Origin: Aplectana chamaeleonis
Taxonomy: Eukaryota; Nematoda; Chromadorea; Rhabditida; Cosmocercidae
Assembly: GCA_029168955.1 (NCBI GenBank)
Contig: JAPDOI010000150.1
Coordinates: 310,001 to 374,000 of the forward strand
Reading direction: 5' to 3'
Length of the DNA stretch: 64,000 nt
Part shown: piece by piece, positions 21,595-32,559 of the stretch
Numbering within the stretch: position 1 is the first letter of the stretch
How the letters are laid out: each line of letters opens with the position of its first letter
Notes under the pieces: model-generated
What the model saw: only the letters and a program-made list of their open reading frames with translations
What the model was told of the DNA's origin: nothing
Databases searched by the model: none
Position numbers and translations under genes: made by a program

Positions 21595-22608
21595 ATGTTG
21601 AGATCGTGGAGGATAGGCCACGTGCTGCACAAGTTAAGCGCAGCTCAGCTCACACAACAATGGGTCATAGCCGAGCAAGCGCCTTTCAAGGTAATTCATC
21701 ATGCAGTTCTCTTCAGAACCACTTATGTGAAGGCGATTTCGCTTTCAGTCGATAAACCTCAACAACGTTATGTTGTCGTGGACACCCACCATAAGGACCC
21801 GTGAATCCGACCACGTGTCAAGATGCGTCGATTTCATGAGGTTTTATTTATTGCAGGTAATATCTAGGGTAACTCAACGTATTATGGTGGCTGTATCATG
21901 CATTTTAGGCGTGCGAACCAAGAAAAGCGATAAAGAATTTTACTCACCGTCTGACGGACAAGTACCAGAAGAAAGCGGACCTAATCCCTCTTTCTAAAGC
22001 AGTCGTGGATACTCTCATAGGTGGGTTTAATCGAGATCCATATCTTTTCAGAAATCTTCTGTTCTTAAATGTAACTACTTCAGGCTGCTGCCTCGATGCC
22101 TTGGGTATGGGTAATCGAGAATACGATCGAACCCTAAAAGAAGTGATGCAGGAGAATAATATGTAATGATTTCATCCTAGAGTTCAGTCTTCAAAGTTTT
22201 TGATGTGTTAACGTTGACTATTTCAGGTTCTGGAAAACTCTTGGTTTCGATGAAGATGGACGAAAGAAGGCCTTCATGGACATCAAAAAGGCCAGAGCCG
22301 ACTGGCACATCGTAGTTAGACGGGCACTAGTGCGAGCGATGTGAGCCATATTTCTATGCTGTTACTTGATGTTCTGGCGTAAGAAGTTAGACAAAGTTAA
22401 ATACTGCTTTTCAGATCTGATGTCCGTTTGTACGTGGAAAGAGATGGAGCGCTTGTCCCAATGAAGGTGAGTTTTATCTCAAATATCTTCTCAAGTAATT
22501 GTTTTTAGACTGTTCCATGTGATGGTTTTTTAGAAACGTGTGATCATCGATGCGGACGCGCCGCCATCTTGCCTTGTCGTCGCGGGAATCATCGGAAACC
22601 CGACTTAG
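21595..22608 (+). CDS. spliced gene of unknown function, about 211 aa, seven exons
   Basis: Proposed exons are 21595-21690, 21749-21856, 21909-22020, 22084-22162, 22227-22340, 22415-22466 and 22534-22608, ending in TAG. All introns are 52-74 bp and GT-AG with nematode acceptors such as GCTTTCAG, CATTTTAG and CTATTTCAG. Exons 3-7 are well supported because the frame and intron phases agree throughout: KAIKNFTHRLTDKYQKK, then GCCLDALGMGNREYDR, FWKTLGFDEDGRKKAF, RLYVERDGALVPMK and KRVIIDADAPPSC. The protein is basic, without a signal peptide or membrane segment, and I do not recognise its family. The first two exons are uncertain. Another frame through them, starting MPAGEVLDVEIVEDRP and continuing QQRYVVVDTHH, also looks protein-like but cannot be joined to exon 3 by a good acceptor. 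CACTTCCAG ending at 21553 could be a spliced-leader acceptor. Confidence 0.65.
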
Positions 22609-23012
22609 AGTCCTGTCGATCGGGAATTTTTGTATTTTTTTGCGTTTTATATGCTTTTGAATTTTGTTTTTCTTGTTCTGCCTACGGTTCGATGAAGATG
22701 CTCTTGATCCGATTTACCTCATTTTTATTCTAGTGTCATTCCGTATTTTCATATCTCTGTATCTGCTCATCATTCTGAACCCGGTCACCTCTAAACCAAT
22801 CTCACGGATATTGAAACTAACTCTTTTAGACTTGGCGAATCTTGTGGTCGTCATGCATGTATTGTGTTGTAGTGTTATGACATAGTCTATAGTTTTGATT
22901 ACGTTTGCCGTAGCACGGTTTTTTTCGCATCTCAAACATCAGATCATCATGAAGTGCCTTCAAAGGCTTTTTGGTTACACGTTTAACCTCTTTTGTAGAA
23001 GTGATTTTGAGC
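22609..23012 (+). other. putative 3' UTR of the unknown gene
   Basis: About 400 bp, T-rich, between the stop codon and a canonical polyadenylation signal. No other gene is seen here. Confidence 0.45.
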
Positions 23013-23018
23013 AATAAA
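23013..23018 (+). terminator. AATAAA polyadenylation signal
   Basis: AATAAA at 23013-23018 is followed by TTTGCATTTG, about 405 bp after the stop of the seven-exon gene on the same strand. Confidence 0.5.
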
Positions 23019-23079
23019 TTTGCATTTGTTAGTACTTAAAGTTTTTATTATGTGTTGCTCCAGAATTCTTTAGCGGGCT

Positions 23080-23875
23080 CACTCAAGAGCCAGGTTGTAA
23101 AGGAGCGATTTTGGATTTACGGCGAATTCAAAAGGTCGCTCTGATACAACCTAGTCTTGGGTGAGACCGCTAAAAAGAATTTTTGAGCATTACGGGTGTT
23201 GGAGAAATCGCTTTCAAGGGCGTATTAGGACAGGAGGAAGGGTGAATATGAAAATTTGCGGCAGTAAGGGCGTAGTGTCAGGATGGACGAGCGGCCCTAG
23301 CAAGGCCGGTCACCGCCCGTGCAAGGCTAGCCACCTGCCTTTCCCCTCGGACTGAAATGGCTGGTTTTCCCTGAAGTGTACTGCTTTGAACGGACGGAGC
23401 ACGGACGGAGGCTCCGCCCCAAACACGCCCCTTTTCCACTATCAAGGGTGGGGCCCGAACCGTGAACCTGCCCTGCGCCCTCCTTCCTGCTGCCCCGTTT
23501 GCCAGAGTGCTACTTCTAGGCAATTTGGCGGCAACCAAATTTTGGCTATCACGCGGACAGCAGTCATTTTGTGGCTATTTCAATGCAATAACTCGCAGAG
23601 AACATTCTACGAATTTGTCATGAGATTGAATTTTCTTCGCGCTACCATTCGTATGATTTGTGCGAACCACTACTTGACTGAAATGAAAAAAAAACCTAAT
23701 TGATTTTCAATCTTGATCAAAATTTACCTCATTTCATGAATTGTGAGGTCGACAATGAGAACTGAGGGTTTTCACCTTTACGAGGATGGCGAGAGCATTC
23801 GAAAGAGACAACGTGCTCCTCGGCTCCAGGAGTGAGCTTCAAAAGAAAAACTTCCGATTTGGATTTGAGAGCCGA
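23080..23875. other. unassigned, repeat-like
   Basis: A GC-rich tract at 23270-23520 carries GGACGGAGCACGGACGGAGG and short reiterations. No domain or splice-supported exon is seen. Confidence 0.4.
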
Positions 23876-23879
23876 ATTT

Positions 23880-24345
23880 TGTAGTCTGTCAGAATTCGCC
23901 AACTTTCTGATGGATTACGGGAGGTGTCCGGTAAACTACGGAGGAATATTGTGGTAACTTTCTGGTAATCTGACCGAATATACCAGTACCAGAGATCAAG
24001 GTGAATTCTCTAACAAAATTTCCGTAATCGGGCAGTAATTGCAGATTTACCACTGATTGCACGGAAAATTCCCGTAAATTCCTGGTACTACCCCGGCCTG
24101 AGCATGGTTACGATTCCATGAACGCGTTTTGTCATGGGAATGTTCTTGCAACGCACCCCAAGGATGCTTTCCAAGAGCATTCCCACGGTTAAAGGCTCCC
24201 ATGGAAACGTAGTCACGTGGCAGCAATTTACAGTTATAATTCGTGGCCATGGGAAACAGGTTTGTCCATGGAAAGGCTACTTGCCCTCCCACTGCGTTGT
24301 GGGAACATTCTTGGAACGCACCCCAGAGTATCTAGGAGCGAAATT
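23880..24345 (+). repeat. composite repeat family C, second copy
   Basis: GGAACGCACCCCAGAG and its relative GCAACGCACCCCAAGG occur at 24309 and 24154 as direct repeats, each after a GGGAA(C/T)(A/G)TTCTTG word. The segment is the inverted counterpart of 16690-16840. Degenerate TCTGRYAGAAT-type words lie to its left. Confidence 0.6.
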
Positions 24346-25149
24346 CACTCGCTTCCACGGTGTGCACGCGGGCTGCCTCTCCTTCTCCCCACACTCTCAC
24401 TGCCCGTACCTCTACCCCGAACACGCACGGGAAAAACAATGTAAATTCTGCCTCGAAATAGTGGGTACCGAAATAGTGGGTAATTCCATAAATGTTGAGA
24501 TAAAATTTGATTAAATTGATATTCCGTCAATTCAGATGTTCCTAATTTCGGTTTTTCTTTCAAAACTCGATTCATTCGGGAATTTGAGTTTTTCTTTTTT
24601 TTCCATAGGTTTGATTATCGAGTGAATTTTTTGAATAATTGGTTGACTCGCGAAATCGGAATATTCGACTGCACGGCTCATCAGCTTATTTCAGCCAGCG
24701 GCATCAGTAAGAGTCGTTAATTATTGAGAGGTTCTTCAAAAATTCGCTCGAAAACTCGGACACTTTTTTCAATAGCTTATTCTAATCTAACAGAGAACAG
24801 AGCCTCAAATTCAGGCTTCCATTCAAAAAAAGCCATGAGGGATTATTCGTGTTTATTCTTTCCATACATACTTGGTGAAAAAGATATGTACCTTACCCGA
24901 AACAACTGCAAAGTGCGAGATACCAGACTCACCAAGTGAGCGAAATGTGGTGAGAAATGGAAAACCTGCAGATATAAAAGAAAGCAGGAGGTGAATTTCT
25001 TCGAATCTATTTTCGGACACTTGCATAGGCCTAACGCGAATGATTAGGAATTTAAGCGTCGGGAGGCCCGTCCATCACATTGAAGTTTGTTCTTTTTTGT
25101 TCAAATCTAGTCAATTTTTGTTGAGTCATAACTTTTTAAATTTTTTGAA
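24346..25149. other. unassigned spacer
   Basis: Low-complexity T-rich stretches occur near 24590-24610. No gene is supported. Confidence 0.4.
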
Positions 25150-25540
25150 CGGTTAAAGAGGATTTATTTACACAAGGGAATGACCGATTCGGGTAGTCAG
25201 AACTGTAGCACAGCGTAGATTTCTCGCAAAAACGGCGTTTGGCGGCAAGTTCTGTGCGCAGAAAGTGCCGTACCGCATAACTCGCTTTGAAGTTGACGGA
25301 CTGAATGTTTGTGGGGATTTCGGGTTTCTCTTTTACCCGCGAATGTAATGCTATGTGAACGTAGTCTTTCTGAGTCCGGTAATTTTTTTCCGAAAAATGG
25401 GTTTGATCAATTTATAATGAAGGATTTTGAGGTGGAGATATGCAAGTTTCGATCGATCGCAAAAGTTAAATCTTTTGTTTTGTCACACTCTTATACTAGT
25501 CCCGATGAAAGGATTTCAAAAATGACTTCATAACTCAAAT
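25150..25540 (+). repeat. dispersed repeat family E, copy 2
   Basis: AAAACGGCGTTTGGCGG, TTGACGGACTGAATGT and TATAATGAAGGATTTTGAGG correspond in order to words at 19035-19350. Confidence 0.6.
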
Positions 25541-26373
25541 CGGAAATCTTCGAAGCAAATTATGGCGATGGGGCCTTTTGTGAGCGAAAAAAAACACACA
25601 CAGCTAAGCAAAATTAGAGCCGTGCAGCCACGTTTTTCTGATTCCTGGCCTACCATGCATGAGGCCATTTAGCTAGCACTACCGGCCATCGTACTTCGAA
25701 AAACTACGAATATACCTCATTTTTGTGTTCAGCGCTCGAATCACCCCCTGGATTAATCATGAACAGAAAACATTGTTTGTCTTTTCATTACAAAAAAAAA
25801 CTCTTTTTACTATCACAAGGATGGCCGGAATAATGCTTTTACGAATACTTGGAAGGCATTGGATGAGCTAAACTTTGGTTGCATAGGTAATTCTGAGAAC
25901 ACGGTCTGGTCACTTCCTTGTCACGTGTTGAACGTGGGAGACGTTGCCTCCCGAAAAAAGGTTGGAGTCTGCGGATTTTGAGGGTGCCGAAAGAGGACAT
26001 TTTTTGGATTTTTCTGGTGCTTTTTCTCCTTGAATCGCTCATTCACCGCTGCACCATTATTTTCCTGCAAAAAGAAAAATATATTGCCCTTCTCTTCGCA
26101 AATGCTGCCTTCATGTAGATGAATTGTGCTCCTTCGTGCGAACTTTAAATTTTTTTCTGCAACCCGTTTCTCGAAGAAAAATCCACATTTGCAAGGATCA
26201 TAGGCGATGCTAGTAGATTATGTGTGATTTCGAATGGAGAATATTTGCCTAAGATCTCAAAGCAAAGTGCCCAAACGAGTTGTTTAGATGTCGTCTCATG
26301 CGCGCAAGGGCGACTCCTGCAAATATTTGTTGCCCCGTGTCGAGCACGGTCTCGCCGTACATCACTGAAACTA

Positions 26374-26634
26374 ATGCGTCTCGTTGCCCTACTGCTTACA
26401 TTGCTACTCTTTGGCTGCTCCTCATCCATATTCACCGGATCCGATAATGTACAAACGGTGAGAGAATTATCTATCTGTGAAGGAAAGTTTCTTTTCCTTT
26501 TGACTGAAAATAGGGAGGGTAATTTGTTGAACTGTTGGAGCAATTTGAGATCTGACGCAAAATTACGATGCTGGGAGAGAATAGTACTCTGTTTCAAATC
26601 AGATGGCAGGACTGTCGCATCTTTTGTTTCATGA
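26374..26634 (+). CDS. candidate small secreted cysteine-containing peptide, 86 aa
   Basis: ATG at 26374 begins MRLVALLLTLLLFGC, a textbook signal-peptide core with a basic n-region and a leucine-rich h-region. The predicted cleavage would follow SSSIFTG. The downstream part, read without an intron, contains four cysteines (ICEGK, NCW, RCW, LCF) and stops at 26634. A good donor, GTGAGAG, lies at 26458 after codon 28. The product may therefore be a first exon of 28 residues whose partner I cannot find, since the nearest weak acceptor (AAAATAG ending 26512) leads to a stop. No homologue is recognised and no polyadenylation signal is obvious. An antisense frame also crosses the region. Confidence 0.35.
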   Translation: MRLVALLLTLLLFGCSSSIFTGSDNVQTVRELSICEGKFLFLLTENREGNLLNCWSNLRSDAKLRCWERIVLCFKSDGRTVASFVS

Positions 26635-27175
26635 GATATGCCGCGAACATACTGCGACCCCCCCCGCGCCTGCGCGAATCTACCGAGACGCTCGAACTTA
26701 GTGCCTCGAACACCTTGGCTGCGCAAACTTCGGTTCGGTTTTGAGGTACGCGGCGCATGAGCCATACCGCGAATCTGCTAATCGTGATGAATGCTTCATT
26801 GAGTTCACGTTGTGTACGGTCCGCTTCGGCGATGTGCGGAAATTATTATTAGGAAAACAAAGAAAAATCTCAAAAAATTGCAGAAAATAGAAAATTTTTG
26901 GAAATAAATCCAGAGCATTCAGCGTGCACCATATGAGATTTTCACACCACCAAACTTTTTTTAGAGATTTTGAGGGTGATAAATGCTTCTTTTGCTCAAT
27001 TTCCAAAACACAACGGATTACCAGAGTATAAAGTATAGACGCCCCTCTCTCGAAACCATAACGGCTCTAGCATTTCGATCAGAAGCTCAATTGTATAAGC
27101 CAGGGGTGTATGTAGATACAGTCGGAGCGAATTTGCCCTTCTCTAGTGTTCCTACTTTATTAGTATTTTTGAGAT

Positions 27176-27426
27176 ACAGGCCATAAAACGGCCAATGTCT
27201 CCCCGTCGACTGCGTACCACGCGCTGCGCGACCGCACGCGCGTCGGAAGCGAACGAGTTTTGGCGGCCGCGCGACGAGTTTTGGCCGCCGCGCGGCGATC
27301 GAAACGTCGCGCGACCGCCAAAACTCGTCGCGCGGCGGCCAAAACTCGTTCGCTTCCGACGCGCGTGCGGTCGCGCAGCGCGTGGTACGCAGTCGACGGT
27401 GAGACATTGGCCGTTTTATGGCCTGT
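27176..27426. repeat. 251-bp near-perfect GC-rich palindrome
   Basis: The left arm from ACAGGCCATAAAACGGCC and the right arm ending in GGCCGTTTTATGGCCTGT are reverse complements over almost their whole length, centred near 27301. There are only a few mismatches, and the central CGATCG-type region is itself symmetric. Both strands therefore show almost the same open frame, which I treat as an artefact. The arms are rich in CGCG and include two GACGAGTTTTGGC-type words each. Confidence 0.9.
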
Positions 27427-28151
27427 AGCTGCTGGTTTAAATACAGTGCTACCCCTCAAGACCCGAAAGTCATTCGCATATCGCGCGGCTGTGCCATACG
27501 AGTATGAATGACCCGACGCGCCACTCGCTCCACCGAGGAGGGGCCGGTCGTACCCCTGTGGCAGTTTCATAGCCACACCACCGATTTTGCTGCGCTTCCT
27601 CTTATTTGTGTTCTGAACCATCCTGAGTTGCAATGAGTTGGAAAAAAGTCTTAAGAATTCGCGTGCATAGCACAGCTGAAAGTGCTGAAGTTATCGTGTG
27701 CTCTGCCCACATGTATAAAGTGTTCATACTCGGACCCCGCGCTAGTGCGGGCATGAATAAGGGCGTTAAGTAGTATTAATTGTTCATCATTGTTAGTGAC
27801 TTGGCGTCCTGAATACCTATTGGGATGCGCAGCGCGATCGGCGTCGTATTCGTAGAAGCTTGAATACTGTTCGGGCCTATTTAGTGGCTTGCGGGGCCAG
27901 TCGATTTCCTTGTCAATGCGTGCATCTCCCCCCTCCCCCCCCCCCCACATGGATCTGGTAGTAATTCAGGGACCTTGCAGGGATAGTGGGACCTTGGGTG
28001 AAGATCGATTCCGACCGTGTACTGCGAAGAGCAGCGCCTACAGCCACCACGCCACAAGCGCTCGGATGAACAACATTTATAGCGAGAGAAAGGTGCTCAG
28101 CGTGGAGGAACTGCAGAGAATCCGAATCAAATTCACCCTTCGCCTACTGGC
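27427..28151. other. unassigned spacer
   Basis: No supported gene. A run of C lies near 27929-27947. GTTCATACTCG and CGAGTATGAAT words recall the patch at 18.4-18.7 kb. Confidence 0.4.
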
Positions 28152-28558
28152 TTAAAGGCAGGGTCCGGGCAGAATTTAGATTTTGAGATTTCCCGCTAAA
28201 TCGGTGCTCTTGCTACAGGTAGTCCTAAGGAACATGTGAAAACTGCGTAAAAACCGGTCTTCTTCAAGTTATTCCAGCCACTTCCGTTAGCCGAAGATCC
28301 AGAAAAGTCGGGAAAGCGTGTCCATCGTCCATATTTTAGCGGTTGTCCACGCATTCTTCAAAAGCGCTGTGTAATTATCGGTCATTCCAGCCATGATTAT
28401 TATGCTGTGAATACCGTAATCCGTGACTTTGAGGCTGTTTTCTCCAGAACTAAGAACTCAGAGTTCGTGAAACGTTCAGACGATGTTCAGCTAGGCCAGC
28501 CCAATATATTTAACCCAAATTTCGGTAGTGTCAAAATTTGACCAGACCTTGCCTTTAA
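28152..28558. mobile_element. TTAA-bounded MITE, copy 1 (divergent)
   Basis: It begins TTAAAGGCAGGGTCCGG and ends with the inverse ACCTTGCCTTTAA. Length is 407 bp including both TTAA tetranucleotides. The termini match the other two copies over the outer ten bases and then diverge. Confidence 0.7.
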
Positions 28559-29110
28559 CTAACCTTCTATGTATGAGTCCGGCCTCTTGTCTCTAAGGCG
28601 ATTCTGACGCAAAGCGAAATTCACGATTTTTTCTATTTTCTGCTAATTTTCGCCAATATTTACAGAAAACAGAAAAAATTCCCGAAAATGGTATTAAACA
28701 GGGAACAGAAGACAGAAAATCCCGCACACCCCTGATCCGCATGTAGCGGTGTACCTGGCCCTCCATAAGGAACACGGGTCGACGGCGCTCTAGTGCACAA
28801 CTCGGGAAGCGCTTGACTAGCAACAGATTTCACCGTGTATTAGAAATAGAAGAGGAGAAGAGGTTACCGATGAAGAGAGGAATTTGAGAAAGTATATAAT
28901 ATTTTAGGAAAATTCTTTGAGGGTTTTGGTTTCCGTTGTGAGCCTATCATTAACTGTTCATTATTGGAGTCACGAATCTGAAAACAGGTTTGCTCGAAGG
29001 TTTGCGGAGCCGTGAGCCTGCCGGGCCAGGGCGGTGAACCAGAAGCCACGACCCGGCATGTAGGAGGAAGGTTTATCGCAAATTCCATCGGAGCGTCTCC
29101 GTTTTTTGGC
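28559..29110. other. unassigned spacer
   Basis: No gene supported. A/T-rich runs lie near 28620-28690. Confidence 0.4.
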
Positions 29111-29602
29111 TTAAAGGCAGTGTTCACGATGATTTCCGTTCCAGAGCTTTTCACATAAAACAATTAGTTGCCCTCCAAGTGTTACCAAAACTACGAAAAA
29201 ACGGCGAGAAATGCATTAAAACGTCGTATTTCAGCGACATTATTCTATAACATGGACTAGTTGTCCGGTTTGATGAACATATTCATAGTGATTGTCACCG
29301 GTGGAAAATGGGGCTAATCAGAAATGGAGGAATATTTCAGGCAGAACAGTATTAGTTAGGGTCCGAAGGAAAGCACGGAGCAATAGAGAGTAGAGAATTG
29401 CAAAGGACGGGTCCGCAAAAGATTTCATTATCACAACAAACACTCCCTGTGATACTTAAAAGGCGGGCTGATACTTAACTACCTTAGACACTTCCGGTGC
29501 GTTTTTCTCAATTTCTTCGTCATTTTAGTTTTACCCTGGGGCCACTTAGTCAATATAATCAATAATCTCAAAATTGAAGATTATCGTGAACACTGCCTTT
29601 AA
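29111..29602. mobile_element. TTAA-bounded MITE, copy 2
   Basis: TTAAAGGCAGTGTTCACGAT at the left end and its exact reverse complement at the right end give a perfect 20-bp inverted terminus that includes TTAA on each side. The 492-bp interior has no transposase. TTAA is the target preferred by piggyBac-type transposases. It abuts the 3' end of the RTE copy to its right. Confidence 0.85.
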
Positions 29603-29639
29603 ACGGTTGGCTTTCGCCTGACGCAATCATTCCGCATCT

Positions 29640-32552
29640 TCACCGAGGTGTGCCGTCCTAATAGTCAGCCGTGTCCATTTGTCACGGTCCTCAGCCACAA
29701 TTCGAACACAATCCATCCATTGGTCGCTATTCCACTTCCTGCGAAGTAAAACAATTGCCTTTCAATGCCGAGTGATTTCAAATCCTCCTTCACCACATCC
29801 GTCCAAAACTTTCGCCTACGTCCAGGTGGCCGTTTCCAGACAGGACTTCGAAGCATCCTTAGAGCGTGTTGAAAAGACAATCTGGCGGTCTTCTCAAAAT
29901 ATGCCCCAACAGACGAAGGCGACCTTCCGTTGCCGCTTGAGATGGCAGTGGGAGATGTTGGCACCTCCCTCGTGTCAAACGTTGATGTAAGGCGTCAATA
30001 TCGTTGTAGAGATCTTCGTTGTGGCACATCCGCGGCCAGAAATATCCGAGCAAACGTCTAAACAGCTTCCTCTCCGTGCAATCCAACCTTTCCATCTGCG
30101 TCTTCGGTGCTGCCCACGTCTCCGATCCGTACATCATGATAGGGCGAATAGCGGATAAGTAGACGCGCAACTTAATTTCCTTCGCGGGGAGGGGGGGTTA
30201 GACCACAAACACTTGGTTAGAGAATTGAATGGAGACGTAGCTTTCGCACGTCGTTGTTGAATATCCGCTGCATAACTACCATCGTTCTTCAGCAAACAGC
30301 CCAAGTTACAGAAATCGTCCACCAGTTCGATAGTTTGTCCGTCCACACAAACTCCCGTTGAAGGCCTCTGACAGACTCACATCTGCTTGCATTTGTCGGA
30401 ACGAAGACGAAGTTCATAGGCTGCGGCATACTTCGAAACAAGGTTCACAATCCTTTGCAGTTTTGCGTTGTTTTCAGCGAATAACACAATGTCGTCGGCG
30501 TACTCCAGGTCGACAAGGGGCGTCCTGATGGTGTTAGGATCACGTCCGCAGGAAACTTCTGCATCTCTACGCATGCTGTCATCAAGCACTATCAACTACT
30601 AATGCAAACGTGCTGACCGAGGTGTATAAAACGTACGTACGTCCACTTATGGAGTATGGTACGGTAGTTTTTAATCCATGCAAAAAAGGATCCATCGACG
30701 CGCTTGAGAAAGTCCAGAATACTTTTACACGTAGAGTTTTCTTCAGGACATCGTGGTTTCAGACTGATGATAACGTGTGTCATGTCACCAGGAACGCTAA
30801 ATTGGGCCTAACCACTCTAGAGCACAGGAGAAGAAGGTTTGATATGATAATGATGTATAAGATCATTCATGGGAGTGCTGGTATCAAGGCTAGCCGGCTG
30901 TTCAACCTTAGACCATCAACCACTAGGGGAGCACCGGTAAAATTGGGCCTCGTTGGGGCCAGGCGGAATGTACGACAGCACTTCTTTGTCAATAGGGCGG
31001 GGTCTGAATTCAATAAACTACTTCGGTCAGGTTTGGTAGTGGGCAAACTCAGTGAATTCAAAAAGACACTTGAGTGTTACCTGGTGTCCCAGGAGTTATG
31101 TTTGTAAGATCTCTTTTCTTCGTGATGCCGGTGTATGCCTAATAGTCAGTTGATCCATTTGCTTTATTATTCCTGTTCGACTGATTTTAGTGCTTCTGGT
31201 CTCTTAATTTCCTTTGGGTATTTATTTCTGTTGTTGTCTCTGACACGGTTCTACCGTGTAATAAATCAATCAATCAACGGCGAAGTTGAATAGAAAAGGT
31301 CCTGCTACAGCTCCGTGCCTTACTCCTGTTCTTACCTTGAAAGCTGACGTAAACCCGAAAGGTGTACGAACTGCTGCAGTTCTTCCTTTCTTCATGTCCT
31401 CCATTAACCGAACATACTTTTCCGGAACTCCATCGGCTCACAGAGCGTTGAGCAATCGATCACGATGAGGAGAGTCGAATGCGGCTTCAAAGTCCAAAAA
31501 AGCAAGCTGTAATGGCTTCGAATACCGCTGCCACGATTCAGTTACTCTTCTCACGACGAACACTTGGTCGATGGTCGATATTCCAGGTCGAAAACCGGCT
31601 TGCTCCTCTCTGGTCGTTTCCTCACGATGTTTCATGAGTCGCTCGAGAATGATACGCTCCAAAACCTTGTACAGGACACTCAGTATAGAGATCCCCCTAT
31701 AGTTCTTAGGCTCCGTGACGAATAACTTCTTGTGAAGAGGTACGATGATCGCATGTCTCCACGAATCGGGTTTTTCACGAATCCCAGACGAAGGGAGAGC
31801 TTTTACCATTTCAGCAGTGACGTTGCCATCTCCACCTGCCATTCCATTCTTCATTTTCCGGACACAGTTCAAAGCTTCAGCCTCAGTCGGCGGTACCTCA
31901 CTGACATCGTAATGTGCTCTCTGCACATGCGGCAGCTCTGGCACTGACGGCGCTGGAGACTCAGTACTGAACTGAAGTAACCCTTCCATATTGGCAGCGT
32001 CGCATCACCAACTGCAACTCCATTGGTAGTGTTGAGGACAGCAGAACATCTCTTCATCTTCCCGCTATACTGTCGTAACAACGTGTAAGCTTTCCTGGGA
32101 TTCTTCTCCTCCCAAGCCTTCTCAAACTCCTTAGCTCTACACGTCCCTTCTCGTTTGCGGTCACTCTGAAGCTGCCGACGCAGCTTCCTCCTCAGACGCT
32201 TCTCCTCCACGAAGTTTCCTGCAGTTCGGGGAGCACATACTCTGTTGTAAGTAGATCTTGTTTCCTCTGAGATGTAGGCGAGCTTCTTCTTGGGCTGTAC
32301 AACCGGGAGTGCCTCTTTCGAAGCGTCCTGGATGCACCTGACGAAAACATCCGCGTCGCAAAGTTTTTGCTTACTCCGTACTCCAATATGAACAAAAACG
32401 CGTTGTCGGAATTTCCTTCTGCATTCTTCATCCCTGAGACTTGTCATATCAATCCTCTGGAGAGGCTTAGCCCCTCGCTTCCTCTTATGAATTCTCGCAG
32501 TGAAGTTCAACAGAACTGGACGGAAATCTGAATCGAATGCAACATCCCACAC
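29640..32552 (-). pseudogene. RTE reverse transcriptase, split
   Basis: From right to left on the minus strand: a basic linker (32552-31990) with KKLAYISEETRS, the fingers with SWRHAIIVPLHKK, NYRGISILSVL and REEQAGFRPG, the palm with LAFLDFEAAFDS carrying the first catalytic Asp, then VRTGVRHGAVAGPFLFNFAV. There the CR1 fragment intervenes. After it come LEYADDIVLFAE with the catalytic Asp pair, LVDDFCNLGCLLKND, YGSETWAAPK and the C-terminal RLLGHILRR and GRRRKFW segments. The order is normal for RTE. Frame breaks occur in several places, so no complete product can be made. Confidence 0.85.
30597..31272 (+). pseudogene. 5'-truncated CR1-like retrotransposon, C-terminal part of ORF2
   Basis: An open frame from 30610 to 31107 encodes the last 165 residues of a CR1 polymerase: VYKTYVRPLMEYGTVVFNP, EKVQNTFTRRVF, LGLTTLEHRRRRFDM and a terminal segment with NRAGSEFNKL. 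The same landmarks occur in the CR1 copy at 55.1-58.9 kb. The 3' UTR of about 150 bp ends in AATAAATCAATCAATCAA. ATCAAC at 30591-30596 and 31273-31278 may be the target duplication, though the tail makes this ambiguous. The fragment lies antisense to the RTE that it interrupts. Confidence 0.85.
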
Positions 32553-32559
32553 AGCTCTA

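Noticed and set aside
26145..26765. 206-codon minus-strand frame
   Set aside because: No domain, biased composition, and it overlaps the better candidate with a signal peptide on the other strand.
27087..27633. Arginine-rich frames on both strands
   Set aside because: They read the same palindrome from either side and are nearly identical to each other, which is expected of a 251-bp inverted repeat and not of two genes.
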